IMG/VR virus record: IMGVR_UViG_3300015360_000062
Coordinates: 1-50,365 of that record
Direction: 5' to 3' (one strand)
Length of the DNA stretch: 50,365 bases
Source of the DNA: a virus
Both the position numbers and the translations under genes were made by a program. The notes beneath the pieces are model-generated. The model was not told where the DNA came from. It made no database searches and saw only the letters and a list, made by a program, of their open reading frames with translations. Position 1 is the first letter of the stretch. The number at the start of each line of letters is the position of its first letter. This document shows positions 18,714-25,385 of the stretch, piece by piece.

Positions 18714-18801
18714 ACAGGCAATGTAACCACTGTAAATTGGGCGTCAAATATTAAAATTAGATATTGACATGTAATATTCTTACATAATGTAGAGGCAAAT
18801 C

Positions 18802-19149
18802 ATGGTAACACATAACTATTCTGGACTAGGTAAGAGAACGACTGGTAAAGATTTAAATTTTTATGAAAAAATAACTGTAACAAGCACTACATTCGGGGAA
18901 GAAGCCGATGGATATCAGCCGGATGCTTTTATTAGTTTTCATTCAACTTCTCTTATGCTTCTTAATGAGGGTACACTTTTAACCAGCGTTATTGAATATT
19001 CATTCAATGGAAATACGGTACATGGTGAATTAGATCCAACTTTACCAAGTAGAGGTTTAACTTTTGATAATAGGAGAGTATCATCTATTTGGTTTAGAGT
19101 TAAGAGTGGAAGTTCTGGACCAGTAATTGTTCGTGTTGATGCTTGGTAA
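18802..19149 (+). CDS. Small virion-region protein, unknown
   Basis: A 115-residue protein with AGAGG (18791-18795) six bases before the ATG. It is beta-rich and ends in Val-Arg-Val-Asp-Ala-Trp. A Phe-Ile-Ser-Phe sequence and Trp-Phe-Arg-Val near the end give it the look of a small beta-sandwich. It is divergent from the CCA gene across an 88-base gap and is followed after about 100 bases by another small beta-rich gene, so the two may be paired structural components. No family recognised. Confidence 0.68.
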   Translation: MVTHNYSGLGKRTTGKDLNFYEKITVTSTTFGEEADGYQPDAFISFHSTSLMLLNEGTLLTSVIEYSFNGNTVHGELDPTLPSRGLTFDNRRVSSIWFRVKSGSSGPVIVRVDAW

Positions 19150-19251
19150 TTGATATTTTAATGATTGGTGGTTCTGGTCAATTTGCACAATTTGGAAATA
19201 TAATTTTACCATGGAATACTGGAACTGTAAGCTTAACATAAGGAGATTCCT

Positions 19252-19515
19252 ATGGCAGCAAGAGATGGAAGTTTACAAGTTTTAGGCAATATAGGCAGTA
19301 GTACATTAGCTGGAAAGAAAGACCCAAGAGGAGGCTCTATTATGTTATCAGATAGAGTCGCTACCACCTATTATAGAATGCAGGGATATGATGTAGATAA
19401 CGTTCCTGTTATTGCGCGTTGTTGGACCGTATCAGGCACCCATGACATCACTGGTGCTAAAAGCGGAGTATCTTCGTTTAGTAATATTTCAATATTATTA
19501 TCTTGGACTGTTTAA
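19252..19515 (+). CDS. Small virion-region protein, unknown
   Basis: An 87-residue protein with a clear AAGGAG ribosome binding site (19240-19245) six bases before the ATG. The N-terminal Gly/Ser-rich half includes a Lys-Asp-Pro-Arg-Gly-Gly motif near residue 26; the C-terminal half is beta-like and ends with Ser-Trp-Thr-Val. It may be a small structural or fibre-associated protein like its upstream neighbour. The HNH gene begins at or near its 3' end in the +1 frame, so the homing-type endonuclease may have inserted just downstream of it. Confidence 0.68.
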   Translation: MAARDGSLQVLGNIGSSTLAGKKDPRGGSIMLSDRVATTYYRMQGYDVDNVPVIARCWTVSGTHDITGAKSGVSSFSNISILLSWTV

Positions 19516-19525
19516 TAAATGTAAG

Positions 19526-19876
19526 TTGTACGAGTGCGTTATATGCAAGTATGATATGAAATTAATAAAAAACAAATGTGAAATAGAATCTTGTCAAATT
19601 GACATGCCAGAAGCACTTCACCTACATCATATTATAGAGCGTACGGATATAAATACTACTAATCATGTATATAATTTAGCGATCCTATGTGCTAATTGTC
19701 ATGCAATGACACATAGTGGCAGATTGAAAATTATCGGAGTGTACCCTTCAACAAAACTTCCAAATAAGCGAACATTAATATATGAGCTTGATGGTAAGAG
19801 AAATATTGAGGGGATAGATTACCCATATATAGAATTCAAGAATAAGTCATTCAAGATAAATGGAGAAAGTAAATGA
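19526..19876 (+). CDS. HNH endonuclease, uncertain start
   Basis: From the TTG at 19526 the product is 116 residues. It carries a C-x2-C pair at residues 4 and 7, the His-Leu-His-His core at 32-35, Asn-Leu at 50-51, and C-x2-C-H at 55-59 with a further His at 63, the standard zinc-stabilised HNH layout. HNH proteins nick or cut DNA and in phages are often free-standing homing endonucleases. No ATG lies between the upstream gene's stop and the first zinc Cys. Alternatives are an ATG at 19442 inside the upstream gene or re-initiation after the stop at 19513-19515. Its end overlaps the next start (ATGA). Confidence 0.8.
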   Translation: MYECVICKYDMKLIKNKCEIESCQIDMPEALHLHHIIERTDINTTNHVYNLAILCANCHAMTHSGRLKIIGVYPSTKLPNKRTLIYELDGKRNIEGIDYPYIEFKNKSFKINGESK

Positions 19877-20205
19877 GTAAGAAAGATATTGAAGAAGGAT
19901 TATCAATTCTAAAGAGTGTTGATACCACTATGCACAAGGTCAATTTAGACGACCCTACAAACTATAGTGATAAAGTTCTTTCAGAGCGTGAGACAAGAAG
20001 AAGATTATTAAATCATGCTGCATTGGTTGGATGTCATAAGGACATGCTATTATTATTCGCAAAATTCGATGGACTATTACGTAATTGTAGTAATGAAAAG
20101 GAAAGAAATGATATTGGCAAACTTGGAGCTGTAGAGATGTACAGGCTTTTGGGTGGTGGTGGGGAATTATATGTTGATGGTCAACTTGTTTGTAAAGATG
20201 ATTAA
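19873..20205 (+). CDS. Unknown small protein
   Basis: A 110-residue helical, charged protein whose ATG overlaps the HNH stop (ATGA). The C-terminus has four consecutive Gly followed by a Glu-Leu-Tyr-Val-Asp-Gly-Gln-Leu strand-turn-strand. Two Cys are in the middle (near residues 54 and 73) and one at the end, with no pattern suggesting a zinc site. It is followed after ten bases by the cold-shock gene. Coupling to the HNH reading frame suggests co-translation, but the function is unknown. Confidence 0.68.
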   Translation: MSKKDIEEGLSILKSVDTTMHKVNLDDPTNYSDKVLSERETRRRLLNHAALVGCHKDMLLLFAKFDGLLRNCSNEKERNDIGKLGAVEMYRLLGGGGELYVDGQLVCKDD

Positions 20206-20215
20206 GAGGAAATAA

Positions 20216-20449
20216 ATGAGTAATGCTAAATTCGAAGGTGAAGTATTGTGGTTTGATCCAAAACGTGGATATGGTTTTGTTGATTGGAGTAAAGATGGTG
20301 TAAAGCAAAAAGACTTATTTGTCCATTTTTCGGATGTATCCTGTGAAGGATTCAAAACCTTATATAAGGGACAAAAAGTCTCATTTGGTCTAGGTGTTAA
20401 TAAGCATGGTGATCCAAAGGCTACAGAAGTAACAATTCTTAAAAGCTAA
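20216..20449 (+). CDS. Cold-shock-domain (CspA-like) nucleic-acid-binding protein
   Basis: A 77-residue single-domain protein matching the cold-shock family in length and motifs: RNP1-type KRGYGFVDW at residues 16-24 and RNP2-type DLFVHF at 33-38, with an aromatic Trp at 12. Such proteins bind single-stranded RNA or DNA and melt RNA structure. AGAGG upstream serves as ribosome binding site. A perfect palindrome terminator follows. In a phage it could assist translation of structured late messages or modulate host transcription termination. It differs from host CspA in its Asp-Trp after RNP1 and an insertion near 26-32. Confidence 0.9.
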   Translation: MSNAKFEGEVLWFDPKRGYGFVDWSKDGVKQKDLFVHFSDVSCEGFKTLYKGQKVSFGLGVNKHGDPKATEVTILKS

Positions 20450-20452
20450 ATT

Positions 20453-20478
20453 ATAAAGCCCTTATATAAGGGCTTTAT
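20453..20478. terminator. Perfect 26-base palindrome, probable bidirectional terminator
   Basis: The palindrome has a G/C core (AAAGCCC...GGGCTTT) with A/T ends, so each strand ends in a T-rich tract. It follows the cold-shock gene on the plus strand and lies about 100 bases past the 3' end of the minus-strand trio, so it could end transcription from both sides. Confidence 0.8.
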
Positions 20479-20580
20479 ATCTTTCTAAAGTGAGCGCAAC
20501 ATGGTACGATATTTGTTATTCTATAATCTATAGAATTATATCTAAACCAAATTGATTATACACAGATTTTCATTAAAACG

Positions 20581-20895
20581 TCATTTTTTTGCGAATATTT
20601 GAATTATCTGAATCACCAAACTTAGTAATCCAGTAATGAATAGAACTTGAATCTTAAACAAGTCCTTATTCATTTCTTCAGTTTGTTTTACTAACTTTTC
20701 TATTTTTTCATCTGCTTTAGTTTGTTTATCGACGCTTGACATAAAGATTGTTTTATGATCAGTAAGTAAATCGATTATTTCTTCATTTTGTGAAGCAACT
20801 TCTGTTTGAATTTCAATAGCCCTCTTATTAACTTCTAGTATTAATTCAAGATCTCTCTTGTTTATATTGTCATATACGTTAATCTTTTCAGGCAT
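20581..20895 (-). CDS. Coiled-coil protein with C-terminal membrane anchor
   Basis: A 104-residue protein: a charged heptad-type helix from about residue 13 to 80, then one hydrophobic segment at 82-101 and a short Lys-Lys end. GAGGA precedes the ATG by six bases. The layout resembles XhlA-type phage/prophage membrane proteins that assist holins, and also spanin-like or membrane-tethered coiled coils. It is the last gene of a minus-strand trio opposite to the structural genes. No adjacent lysin supports a lysis role, so this is only suggestive. Confidence 0.7.
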   Translation of the reverse strand: MPEKINVYDNINKRDLELILEVNKRAIEIQTEVASQNEEIIDLLTDHKTIFMSSVDKQTKADEKIEKLVKQTEEMNKDLFKIQVLFITGLLSLVIQIIQIFAKK

Positions 20896-20913
20896 GGAAT
20901 CCTCACAATTTTG

Positions 20914-21102
20914 TTATGGTTTCTCTTTCTCTTCTCTTTTCTTTCTTGCTTTAATTTTGCCAATTACACTATCGCATTTTTCTTTTAGTTTTTCATATTC
21001 TTCAACTAAAGAATTACTATCAAAAAATTCTTGTAGCGATTCGACTAGTATAGCCTCACCGATATCTACCTCAGGTATATTTGATTGTCTTCTTGGGCTC
21101 AT
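20914..21102 (-). CDS. Small charged helical protein
   Basis: A 62-residue protein with AAGGA six bases before its ATG. The N-terminus has Pro-Arg-Arg; the C-terminus is a Lys/Arg/Glu-rich helix. It overlaps the upstream minus gene by 32 bases and ends 18 bases before the next one, so the three form one operon. No function can be assigned. Confidence 0.62.
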   Translation of the reverse strand: MSPRRQSNIPEVDIGEAILVESLQEFFDSNSLVEEYEKLKEKCDSVIGKIKARKKREEKEKP

Positions 21103-21496
21103 TTTTATCCTTTGATTTTATAGGAACATTGTCTAGTTCTACGATTTCAATATTTTCTTCCGCGAACTGCTCATCGGTAACGCTAAGCTCTTCATACTTT
21201 TCTTCTTTAATAGTGAAAACTGATCTTTCTCTAGATGGAATGTATGTTTCTCTTAAAAATGGAACATTCATTTTAATGATCTCAGGTGCAACAATACGTT
21301 TCTTAATCTTACTTCTTTTACTATATACAGAGCCACTATCTACTGACTTCTGTAATTGTTCAAGTGTATAACTATAATGCTTGTTATCTAATAAGTTGAC
21401 TGATGATCGCGCTTTTATAGTTAGATTTAGGTCCGCAATACTAACGTTACTTTTAGAGATGTTTGTTAGCCAAAAACTTTTATCTTCTTTTACCAT
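21071..21496 (-). CDS. Small protein of unknown function, first gene of minus trio
   Basis: A 141-residue protein. The N-terminal 65 residues (Trp-Leu-Thr-Asn-Ile-Ser at 9-14, then Ser-Ile-Ala-Asp-Leu-Asn-Leu) form a compact-looking domain with a Tyr-Thr-Leu-Glu-Gln-Leu helix and a Lys/Arg-rich turn; the C-terminal half is acidic and probably flexible. This architecture suggests a small virion-associated or assembly protein, but I cannot name a family. It is divergent from the 299-residue gene across 82 bases that should hold promoters for both directions. No ribosome binding site was seen before its ATG. Confidence 0.65.
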   Translation of the reverse strand: MVKEDKSFWLTNISKSNVSIADLNLTIKARSSVNLLDNKHYSYTLEQLQKSVDSGSVYSKRSKIKKRIVAPEIIKMNVPFLRETYIPSRERSVFTIKEEKYEELSVTDEQFAEENIEIVELDNVPIKSKDKNEPKKTIKYT

Positions 21497-21578
21497 GATA
21501 CAGTATAATGTTTCTATAGTCTTAGATTTACCTAATATTTGATCATTATATTGTAGTGCTTATGCTTTAGGAGATGCT

Positions 21579-22478
21579 ATGACTATCAAAGCCCGTGGAG
21601 AATTAATAGACGTAACAGATCAAGTTAACTTGACCGTTCAATTCAAAGATAGTAACGGTAATCCTGTTGATACAGACTCATATCCAAGAATATCTATTAT
21701 TCAACCAAGCGGTTTAGTATTGTTAGCCGCAACCTCAACTGGGGTCGCTAAAGAGTCTACTGGTAAATATTCTTATATATTCACCGTACCTATCAATGGT
21801 CCTTATGGCGTATTCAATGACGCTTGGGTCGGTTTCGTTGGTGGTGTAAGAGTAGAAACTCTATTTAGCTTCGTTGTAGCCCATACCCAAATGCCTGCGA
21901 TAAACACAGATGGTTACGTCCATTTAGGTGATGATCCTGGTTTTGATTACTCTCAAGCAGCTACTAGAAACATAAATAAATTAGTAAAAGCATTACGGGC
22001 TAGGTTGAATAGTTCAGGTAAAGCAGTATCTACGGATGCTTTTGGAAATAAGATATATGTTGATTGTGATATATTCTCTGTAGATATGTTAGTTACCTTT
22101 TTAGCTAGTGCTTTATGGGATTTTAACCAAGTACCTTATTTTACTATGTTTACTTTCGATGAGGATGATTTCATTACTCAATTCGGACAGATTTTAGTTG
22201 AAGGTGCTACTATCTATGCGCTTGGCTCTAAAGCTCTTATCGAACGTGGACGTGAATTTCAAATTACTGATAATGGATTGAACTTTAACCCACCAACGGT
22301 AAGCGAGCTTATGACTACACAAGCTAGTACATTGTTTTCTCACTATTGGGAGAAGCTTAAATATATCAAAAACAGCTTAAGACCATCTCCAAAGGGTCTT
22401 GGTACATTCTCTATGACAAGTGCTATTAATCCAGCCTTTGCAAAACTTAGACATTTGAGAGCTAGGCGCTTATATTAA
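21579..22478 (+). CDS. Virion-type protein with N-terminal Ig-like domain
   Basis: A 299-residue protein with AGGAGA (21569-21574) ahead of the ATG. Residues about 8-100 look like an Ig-like beta-sandwich (Val-x-Leu-x-Val-x-Phe, Ser-Gly, Thr-Gly-Lys-Tyr-x-Tyr-x-Phe, then Phe-Ser-Phe-Val-Val). The remainder is mostly helical and contains a Phe/Tyr-rich stretch near 185-205. It ends in a basic Arg-rich string. The combination suggests a structural or baseplate-periphery protein that binds other virion parts. A startless frame continues past its end in the +1 frame. Confidence 0.7.
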   Translation: MTIKARGELIDVTDQVNLTVQFKDSNGNPVDTDSYPRISIIQPSGLVLLAATSTGVAKESTGKYSYIFTVPINGPYGVFNDAWVGFVGGVRVETLFSFVVAHTQMPAINTDGYVHLGDDPGFDYSQAATRNINKLVKALRARLNSSGKAVSTDAFGNKIYVDCDIFSVDMLVTFLASALWDFNQVPYFTMFTFDEDDFITQFGQILVEGATIYALGSKALIERGREFQITDNGLNFNPPTVSELMTTQASTLFSHYWEKLKYIKNSLRPSPKGLGTFSMTSAINPAFAKLRHLRARRLY

Positions 22479-22662
22479 TATTAAATCAAAATTATCAATC
22501 TTTAAAAGAATATACAATCTATTTAAGTACTATACAGTAGAAGATTTACGTAGAATATATTTTCCTAAGAGGTGTACTGAAAAGGAATGGAGAAACTGGC
22601 TTTATGAGAATGAAGATCAAACTCAAACTCAATCACCAGTCTCTTGGTATACAGAAGAGTAA
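22459..22662 (+). CDS. Open frame of 67 codons lacking a standard start
   Basis: The frame is open from 22459 to the TAA at 22660-22662 but has no ATG, GTG or TTG. The translated end is protein-like, with Val-Glu-Asp-Leu-Arg-Arg and Trp-Arg-Asn-Trp-Leu segments and an acidic tail. Its stop lies directly against the stop of the minus-strand gene at 22663, as would be expected for a real convergent gene. It could start at ATT 22474 or 22480, be reached by a +1 shift from the 299-residue gene, or be a decaying or mis-sequenced gene. Confidence 0.4.
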   Translation, partial: ELGAYINIKSKLSIFKRIYNLFKYYTVEDLRRIYFPKRCTEKEWRNWLYENEDQTQTQSPVSWYTEE

Positions 22663-23097
22663 TTACTCCTTATATTTATAAGTATTTATAAAATCAATAA
22701 GTGATTGTTTACCTGCTTGAGTCATTATACAAGTCTTAATAACATCAACTTCTTTTGTACTAAATTTTCTATCAAGAGTACTTTTAAAAGTGCTTATATG
22801 TATTGACCAAGTTTTACCAGTATTCTTGCATACCCAACCAAGGCGCAGTTGCATTGGGCGATCTGCCGAAACAAGCTCTCGACCATTATTTTTAGCATAT
22901 TCCATCATATCTTCAAACATATTATAAACATCATCCCATTCATCATCAACAGGATCATCTTTGTGAACTTTTGATAAAACACTAATAACTTCAAAAATTT
23001 CAGAAGACAGTGGCTCTCCTTTTTCTTTCTTTTCAAGATCTTCGGCAATTTTTATTAGTTTAGCAACAGCATCGTCATAGTTTAATTCGTTAATCAT
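22663..23097 (-). CDS. Unknown acidic protein
   Basis: I place the start at the ATG at 23097 (144 residues); a TTG at 23148 would add 17 residues but would overlap the start of the divergent HExxH gene. Neither start has a clear ribosome binding site. The N-terminal half is acidic and helical; the C-terminal half has a Trp-Val-Cys-Lys-Asn-Thr-Gly-Lys-Thr-Trp stretch and a helical end. It is convergent with the startless frame and the 299-residue gene. No family recognised. Confidence 0.62.
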   Translation of the reverse strand: MINELNYDDAVAKLIKIAEDLEKKEKGEPLSSEIFEVISVLSKVHKDDPVDDEWDDVYNMFEDMMEYAKNNGRELVSADRPMQLRLGWVCKNTGKTWSIHISTFKSTLDRKFSTKEVDVIKTCIMTQAGKQSLIDFINTYKYKE

Positions 23098-23141
23098 ACA
23101 TGCAAATATATCATCGAATATGCTTATTTCATCATCTGTAT

Positions 23142-23657
23142 ATGACAAAAAAAGAGCTATCGCTAGAAGAAGTTAAAGCAATCCCTTTCAAAACTCTCAA
23201 TCGAATGATTGAGAAGTTAAAAGAATTTCTTAAAACAGATGAAACTACGCTCAAAATGTTTGAAGAATATGAAATAGATATTGAAGAGATTGATTATATT
23301 CCTATGATGTTTGGCGAGCTTGATGTATCAGCCAAAACTGATCATGGTATTATCATATTCAACTACGCTCTTCTAATGGATGGTGACTTCTTCCAAGACT
23401 TCTCTTATGGCGTTCATGAAATAACTCATTGGTTACAACAAACTGCCGGAGATAAAGCCACTAGAAGCTCAGATGAAGGTAGTTATCTGGACAATCCTTA
23501 TGAAATAGAAGGTTTTCAAAATCAAATAGAGTATATAGCTAATCAATCTGGTGAAGATGAAGCTGAAGAATATGTAGATAACTTATTAGACCATCATGAT
23601 ATTGATTCTAAGAAAGAAATTAAGGATAAGAAAGATAAGTTAATGGCAAAGATCTAA
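23142..23657 (+). CDS. Putative zinc metallopeptidase-like protein (HExxH)
   Basis: From the ATG at 23142 the product is 171 residues. An upstream in-frame ATG at 23100 would add 14 atypical residues, so I prefer the later start. His-Glu-Ile-Thr-His at residues 92-96, preceded by a Tyr-Gly-Val turn and followed by Trp-Leu-Gln-Gln, is the zinc-binding HExxH motif. An acidic Tyr-Glu-Ile-Glu-Gly-Phe at 120-125 could give the third ligand. The C-terminal end is an acidic/lysine-rich helix. Such small phage HExxH proteins are usually called putative peptidases; the substrate is unknown. It lacks a signal peptide, so it would act in the cytoplasm. Confidence 0.72.
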   Translation: MTKKELSLEEVKAIPFKTLNRMIEKLKEFLKTDETTLKMFEEYEIDIEEIDYIPMMFGELDVSAKTDHGIIIFNYALLMDGDFFQDFSYGVHEITHWLQQTAGDKATRSSDEGSYLDNPYEIEGFQNQIEYIANQSGEDEAEEYVDNLLDHHDIDSKKEIKDKKDKLMAKI

Positions 23658-23711
23658 GGGTGCTAACCAGTATAATAACTACCTCTCCTATATATGTCCT
23701 CATGTTTTTGT

Positions 23712-23735
23712 CGAGATCAACCTCTATAAATCTCG
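23712..23735 (+). promoter_or_regulatory. Small hairpin in the leader of the 525-residue gene
   Basis: CGAGAT (23712-23717) and ATCTCG (23730-23735) form a 6-base inverted repeat with a 12-base loop, in a 124-base non-coding gap. It lacks a strong U tract, so a leader structure or weak terminator is possible. The first arm is part of an 11-base string also found before the 6032 gene. Confidence 0.35.
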
Positions 23736-23781
23736 GAAATTTATTAAAACTGAAAAGAGGCTAATAAATTAGAATAAGACT

Positions 23782-25359
23782 ATGGCTTATTACTTGAATC
23801 CAATAAGAGCTGGTTTAGACCATGTTGAATCATGTGGCGACGGCTATACAATCACTGTAAAATGGTATTTGGCGTATCCACATGTTACGACAAATAATAT
23901 TGCTTACAATATTTATTACTCGACAATAAAAGAAGAAGTATTCGTTGGTCCACCAAAATACGTTTCAATTGATGATTCTTTAGAAGCAAATATGATTGAC
24001 ATGGTTCCGGGTCAAGTTTATTTCTTTTCCGTACGTCCTATGGAGTACAATCCTAGTACTTACGACCTAACAATTTTACCTATTGCACACGACAACTTAA
24101 GATTTTATCCAAGCAGTGTGCTTCGTGAAGCTATGGAAGCAGATGACTTAATCGTACCTTTGGTTGATGTTGAAGGATTCCCTTCAACTGGTATGGTTAA
24201 AGTTGGAGCTGAACTAATTGAATATCTATCAGTAGATGATTTTAATCAAGATTTAGTATTGACCAATATAGATCAAAGGGGAATTGGTAATACAATATCT
24301 GTATCGCATGAAATCGATGGATATGATGGATATGTAGCTTGGGACTCAGCAGTATATTACTTCTTATCTGGCGAATCAACATTACATGACAGAATATTTC
24401 AATGTCAATCTAGATTTGAATATCCAAATTATGCCTATACTACAGAAGATGGTTATCGTCAAGAAGTAAAAGATTTACTTTCAACAGATTTAACGGCAAG
24501 TGATGCTGCTAATATTAATTTTCCTTCTTATGATTACGCAGGATATCATAGAACAGATCCAGTCCAATTACTTAATGGTACTTGTGTAGGTAGCTATATA
24601 GGTGGCGAACAGTATTGTTTAGACGGTTATGGTGTAGGTCAGATAGTTAGAGGTTTATCGCTACAAGACCATAATAATCAAAGACAAGAGTTTTTGTTAA
24701 ATGTTACTGGTAGACCAGCCGTATTAGTCAAAATAGTAAATACAGGTATACAATGTGCTTGTTATACGGCATCTACTGAATACTCAGATGATAGATGTCC
24801 TATCTGTTATGGATCTAAATTTGTATTTGGATATGAACAATATTTTAATCCAAGAAGGTCTGATGGAAGAATTTTAGTTAAACCAGGACCAGCAGATGAA
24901 AATATAAAGATGACTGAAGCTGGTTTAGAGTCAGAGTTTTCTTTAGATTTATGGACTTTAACAGTTCCAACTATCAAGACCAGAGATATTATTATTATGT
25001 TTGATCAAGATAATAATGAAGAATTTAGATATGAAGTAATGGGTATTACTAGAAATAATACAATAGTTGGAATGCAGGGAGGTCAAAAATTGAAAGTTCA
25101 AAGAATTAGAAAGACTGACCCAGCTTATCAAATTAGAGTATTTAGAGATACAAGTATGTTTCCATCGAAACTTAATACGAGTCTTGGTTCATCTGTAGGA
25201 ATTCCACCACATACACATCAAATAGTTGTAAATGAGGGTATTACATCTCTTACTCAAATAAACCAAACAACCGCAGTAGCGCAAGGACATAATCATCCTA
25301 TTGTGAATGGAACAGTGATAACTTTATTGGGGCACACTCATACTATAATCCTTGCATAA
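23782..25359 (+). CDS. Baseplate/fibre-type protein with FnIII-like, Cys-pair and HxH motifs
   Basis: A 525-residue protein with three readable parts. Residues about 20-88 look like a fibronectin type III fold (Val-Lys-Trp early, Asn-Ile-Tyr-Tyr-Ser, and a Tyr-Phe-Phe-Ser-Val-Arg strand). Cys325-x-Cys327 and Cys339-x2-Cys342, followed by Tyr-Gly-Ser and Gly-Tyr-Glu, look like a zinc site. The C-terminus has three His-x-His motifs at 477/479, 503/505 and 518/520 in Gly/Pro/Thr contexts. HxH motifs in trimeric phage fibre tips bind metal ions along the axis, so a metal-stabilised trimer is likely. It is probably a tail or baseplate appendage. Confidence 0.75.
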   Translation: MAYYLNPIRAGLDHVESCGDGYTITVKWYLAYPHVTTNNIAYNIYYSTIKEEVFVGPPKYVSIDDSLEANMIDMVPGQVYFFSVRPMEYNPSTYDLTILPIAHDNLRFYPSSVLREAMEADDLIVPLVDVEGFPSTGMVKVGAELIEYLSVDDFNQDLVLTNIDQRGIGNTISVSHEIDGYDGYVAWDSAVYYFLSGESTLHDRIFQCQSRFEYPNYAYTTEDGYRQEVKDLLSTDLTASDAANINFPSYDYAGYHRTDPVQLLNGTCVGSYIGGEQYCLDGYGVGQIVRGLSLQDHNNQRQEFLLNVTGRPAVLVKIVNTGIQCACYTASTEYSDDRCPICYGSKFVFGYEQYFNPRRSDGRILVKPGPADENIKMTEAGLESEFSLDLWTLTVPTIKTRDIIIMFDQDNNEEFRYEVMGITRNNTIVGMQGGQKLKVQRIRKTDPAYQIRVFRDTSMFPSKLNTSLGSSVGIPPHTHQIVVNEGITSLTQINQTTAVAQGHNHPIVNGTVITLLGHTHTIILA

Positions 25360-25385
25360 TATGCTACTTTTAACATATTGATGGT

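Noticed and set aside
18764-18790. TTGACA followed by TAATGT before the 18802 gene as a sigma-70 promoter
   Set aside because: Spacing is only 15 bases and the start point would fall at the ribosome binding site, so it is unconvincing.
19161-19241. A 26-codon frame (ATG 19161) between the 115- and 87-residue genes
   Set aside because: It has no ribosome binding site and is too short to separate from chance. It could be a decaying remnant.
19412-19525. Fusion of the 87-residue protein to HNH by +1 frameshifting
   Set aside because: No recognised slippery sequence is present and the 87-residue frame ends in a natural stop. A separate start is simpler.
20519-20535. TTCTATA-ATC-TATAGAA hairpin in the gap between the cold-shock gene and the minus trio
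   Set aside because: The stem is seven mainly A/T pairs with a 3-base loop and no T tract, which is common by chance in AT-rich gaps.
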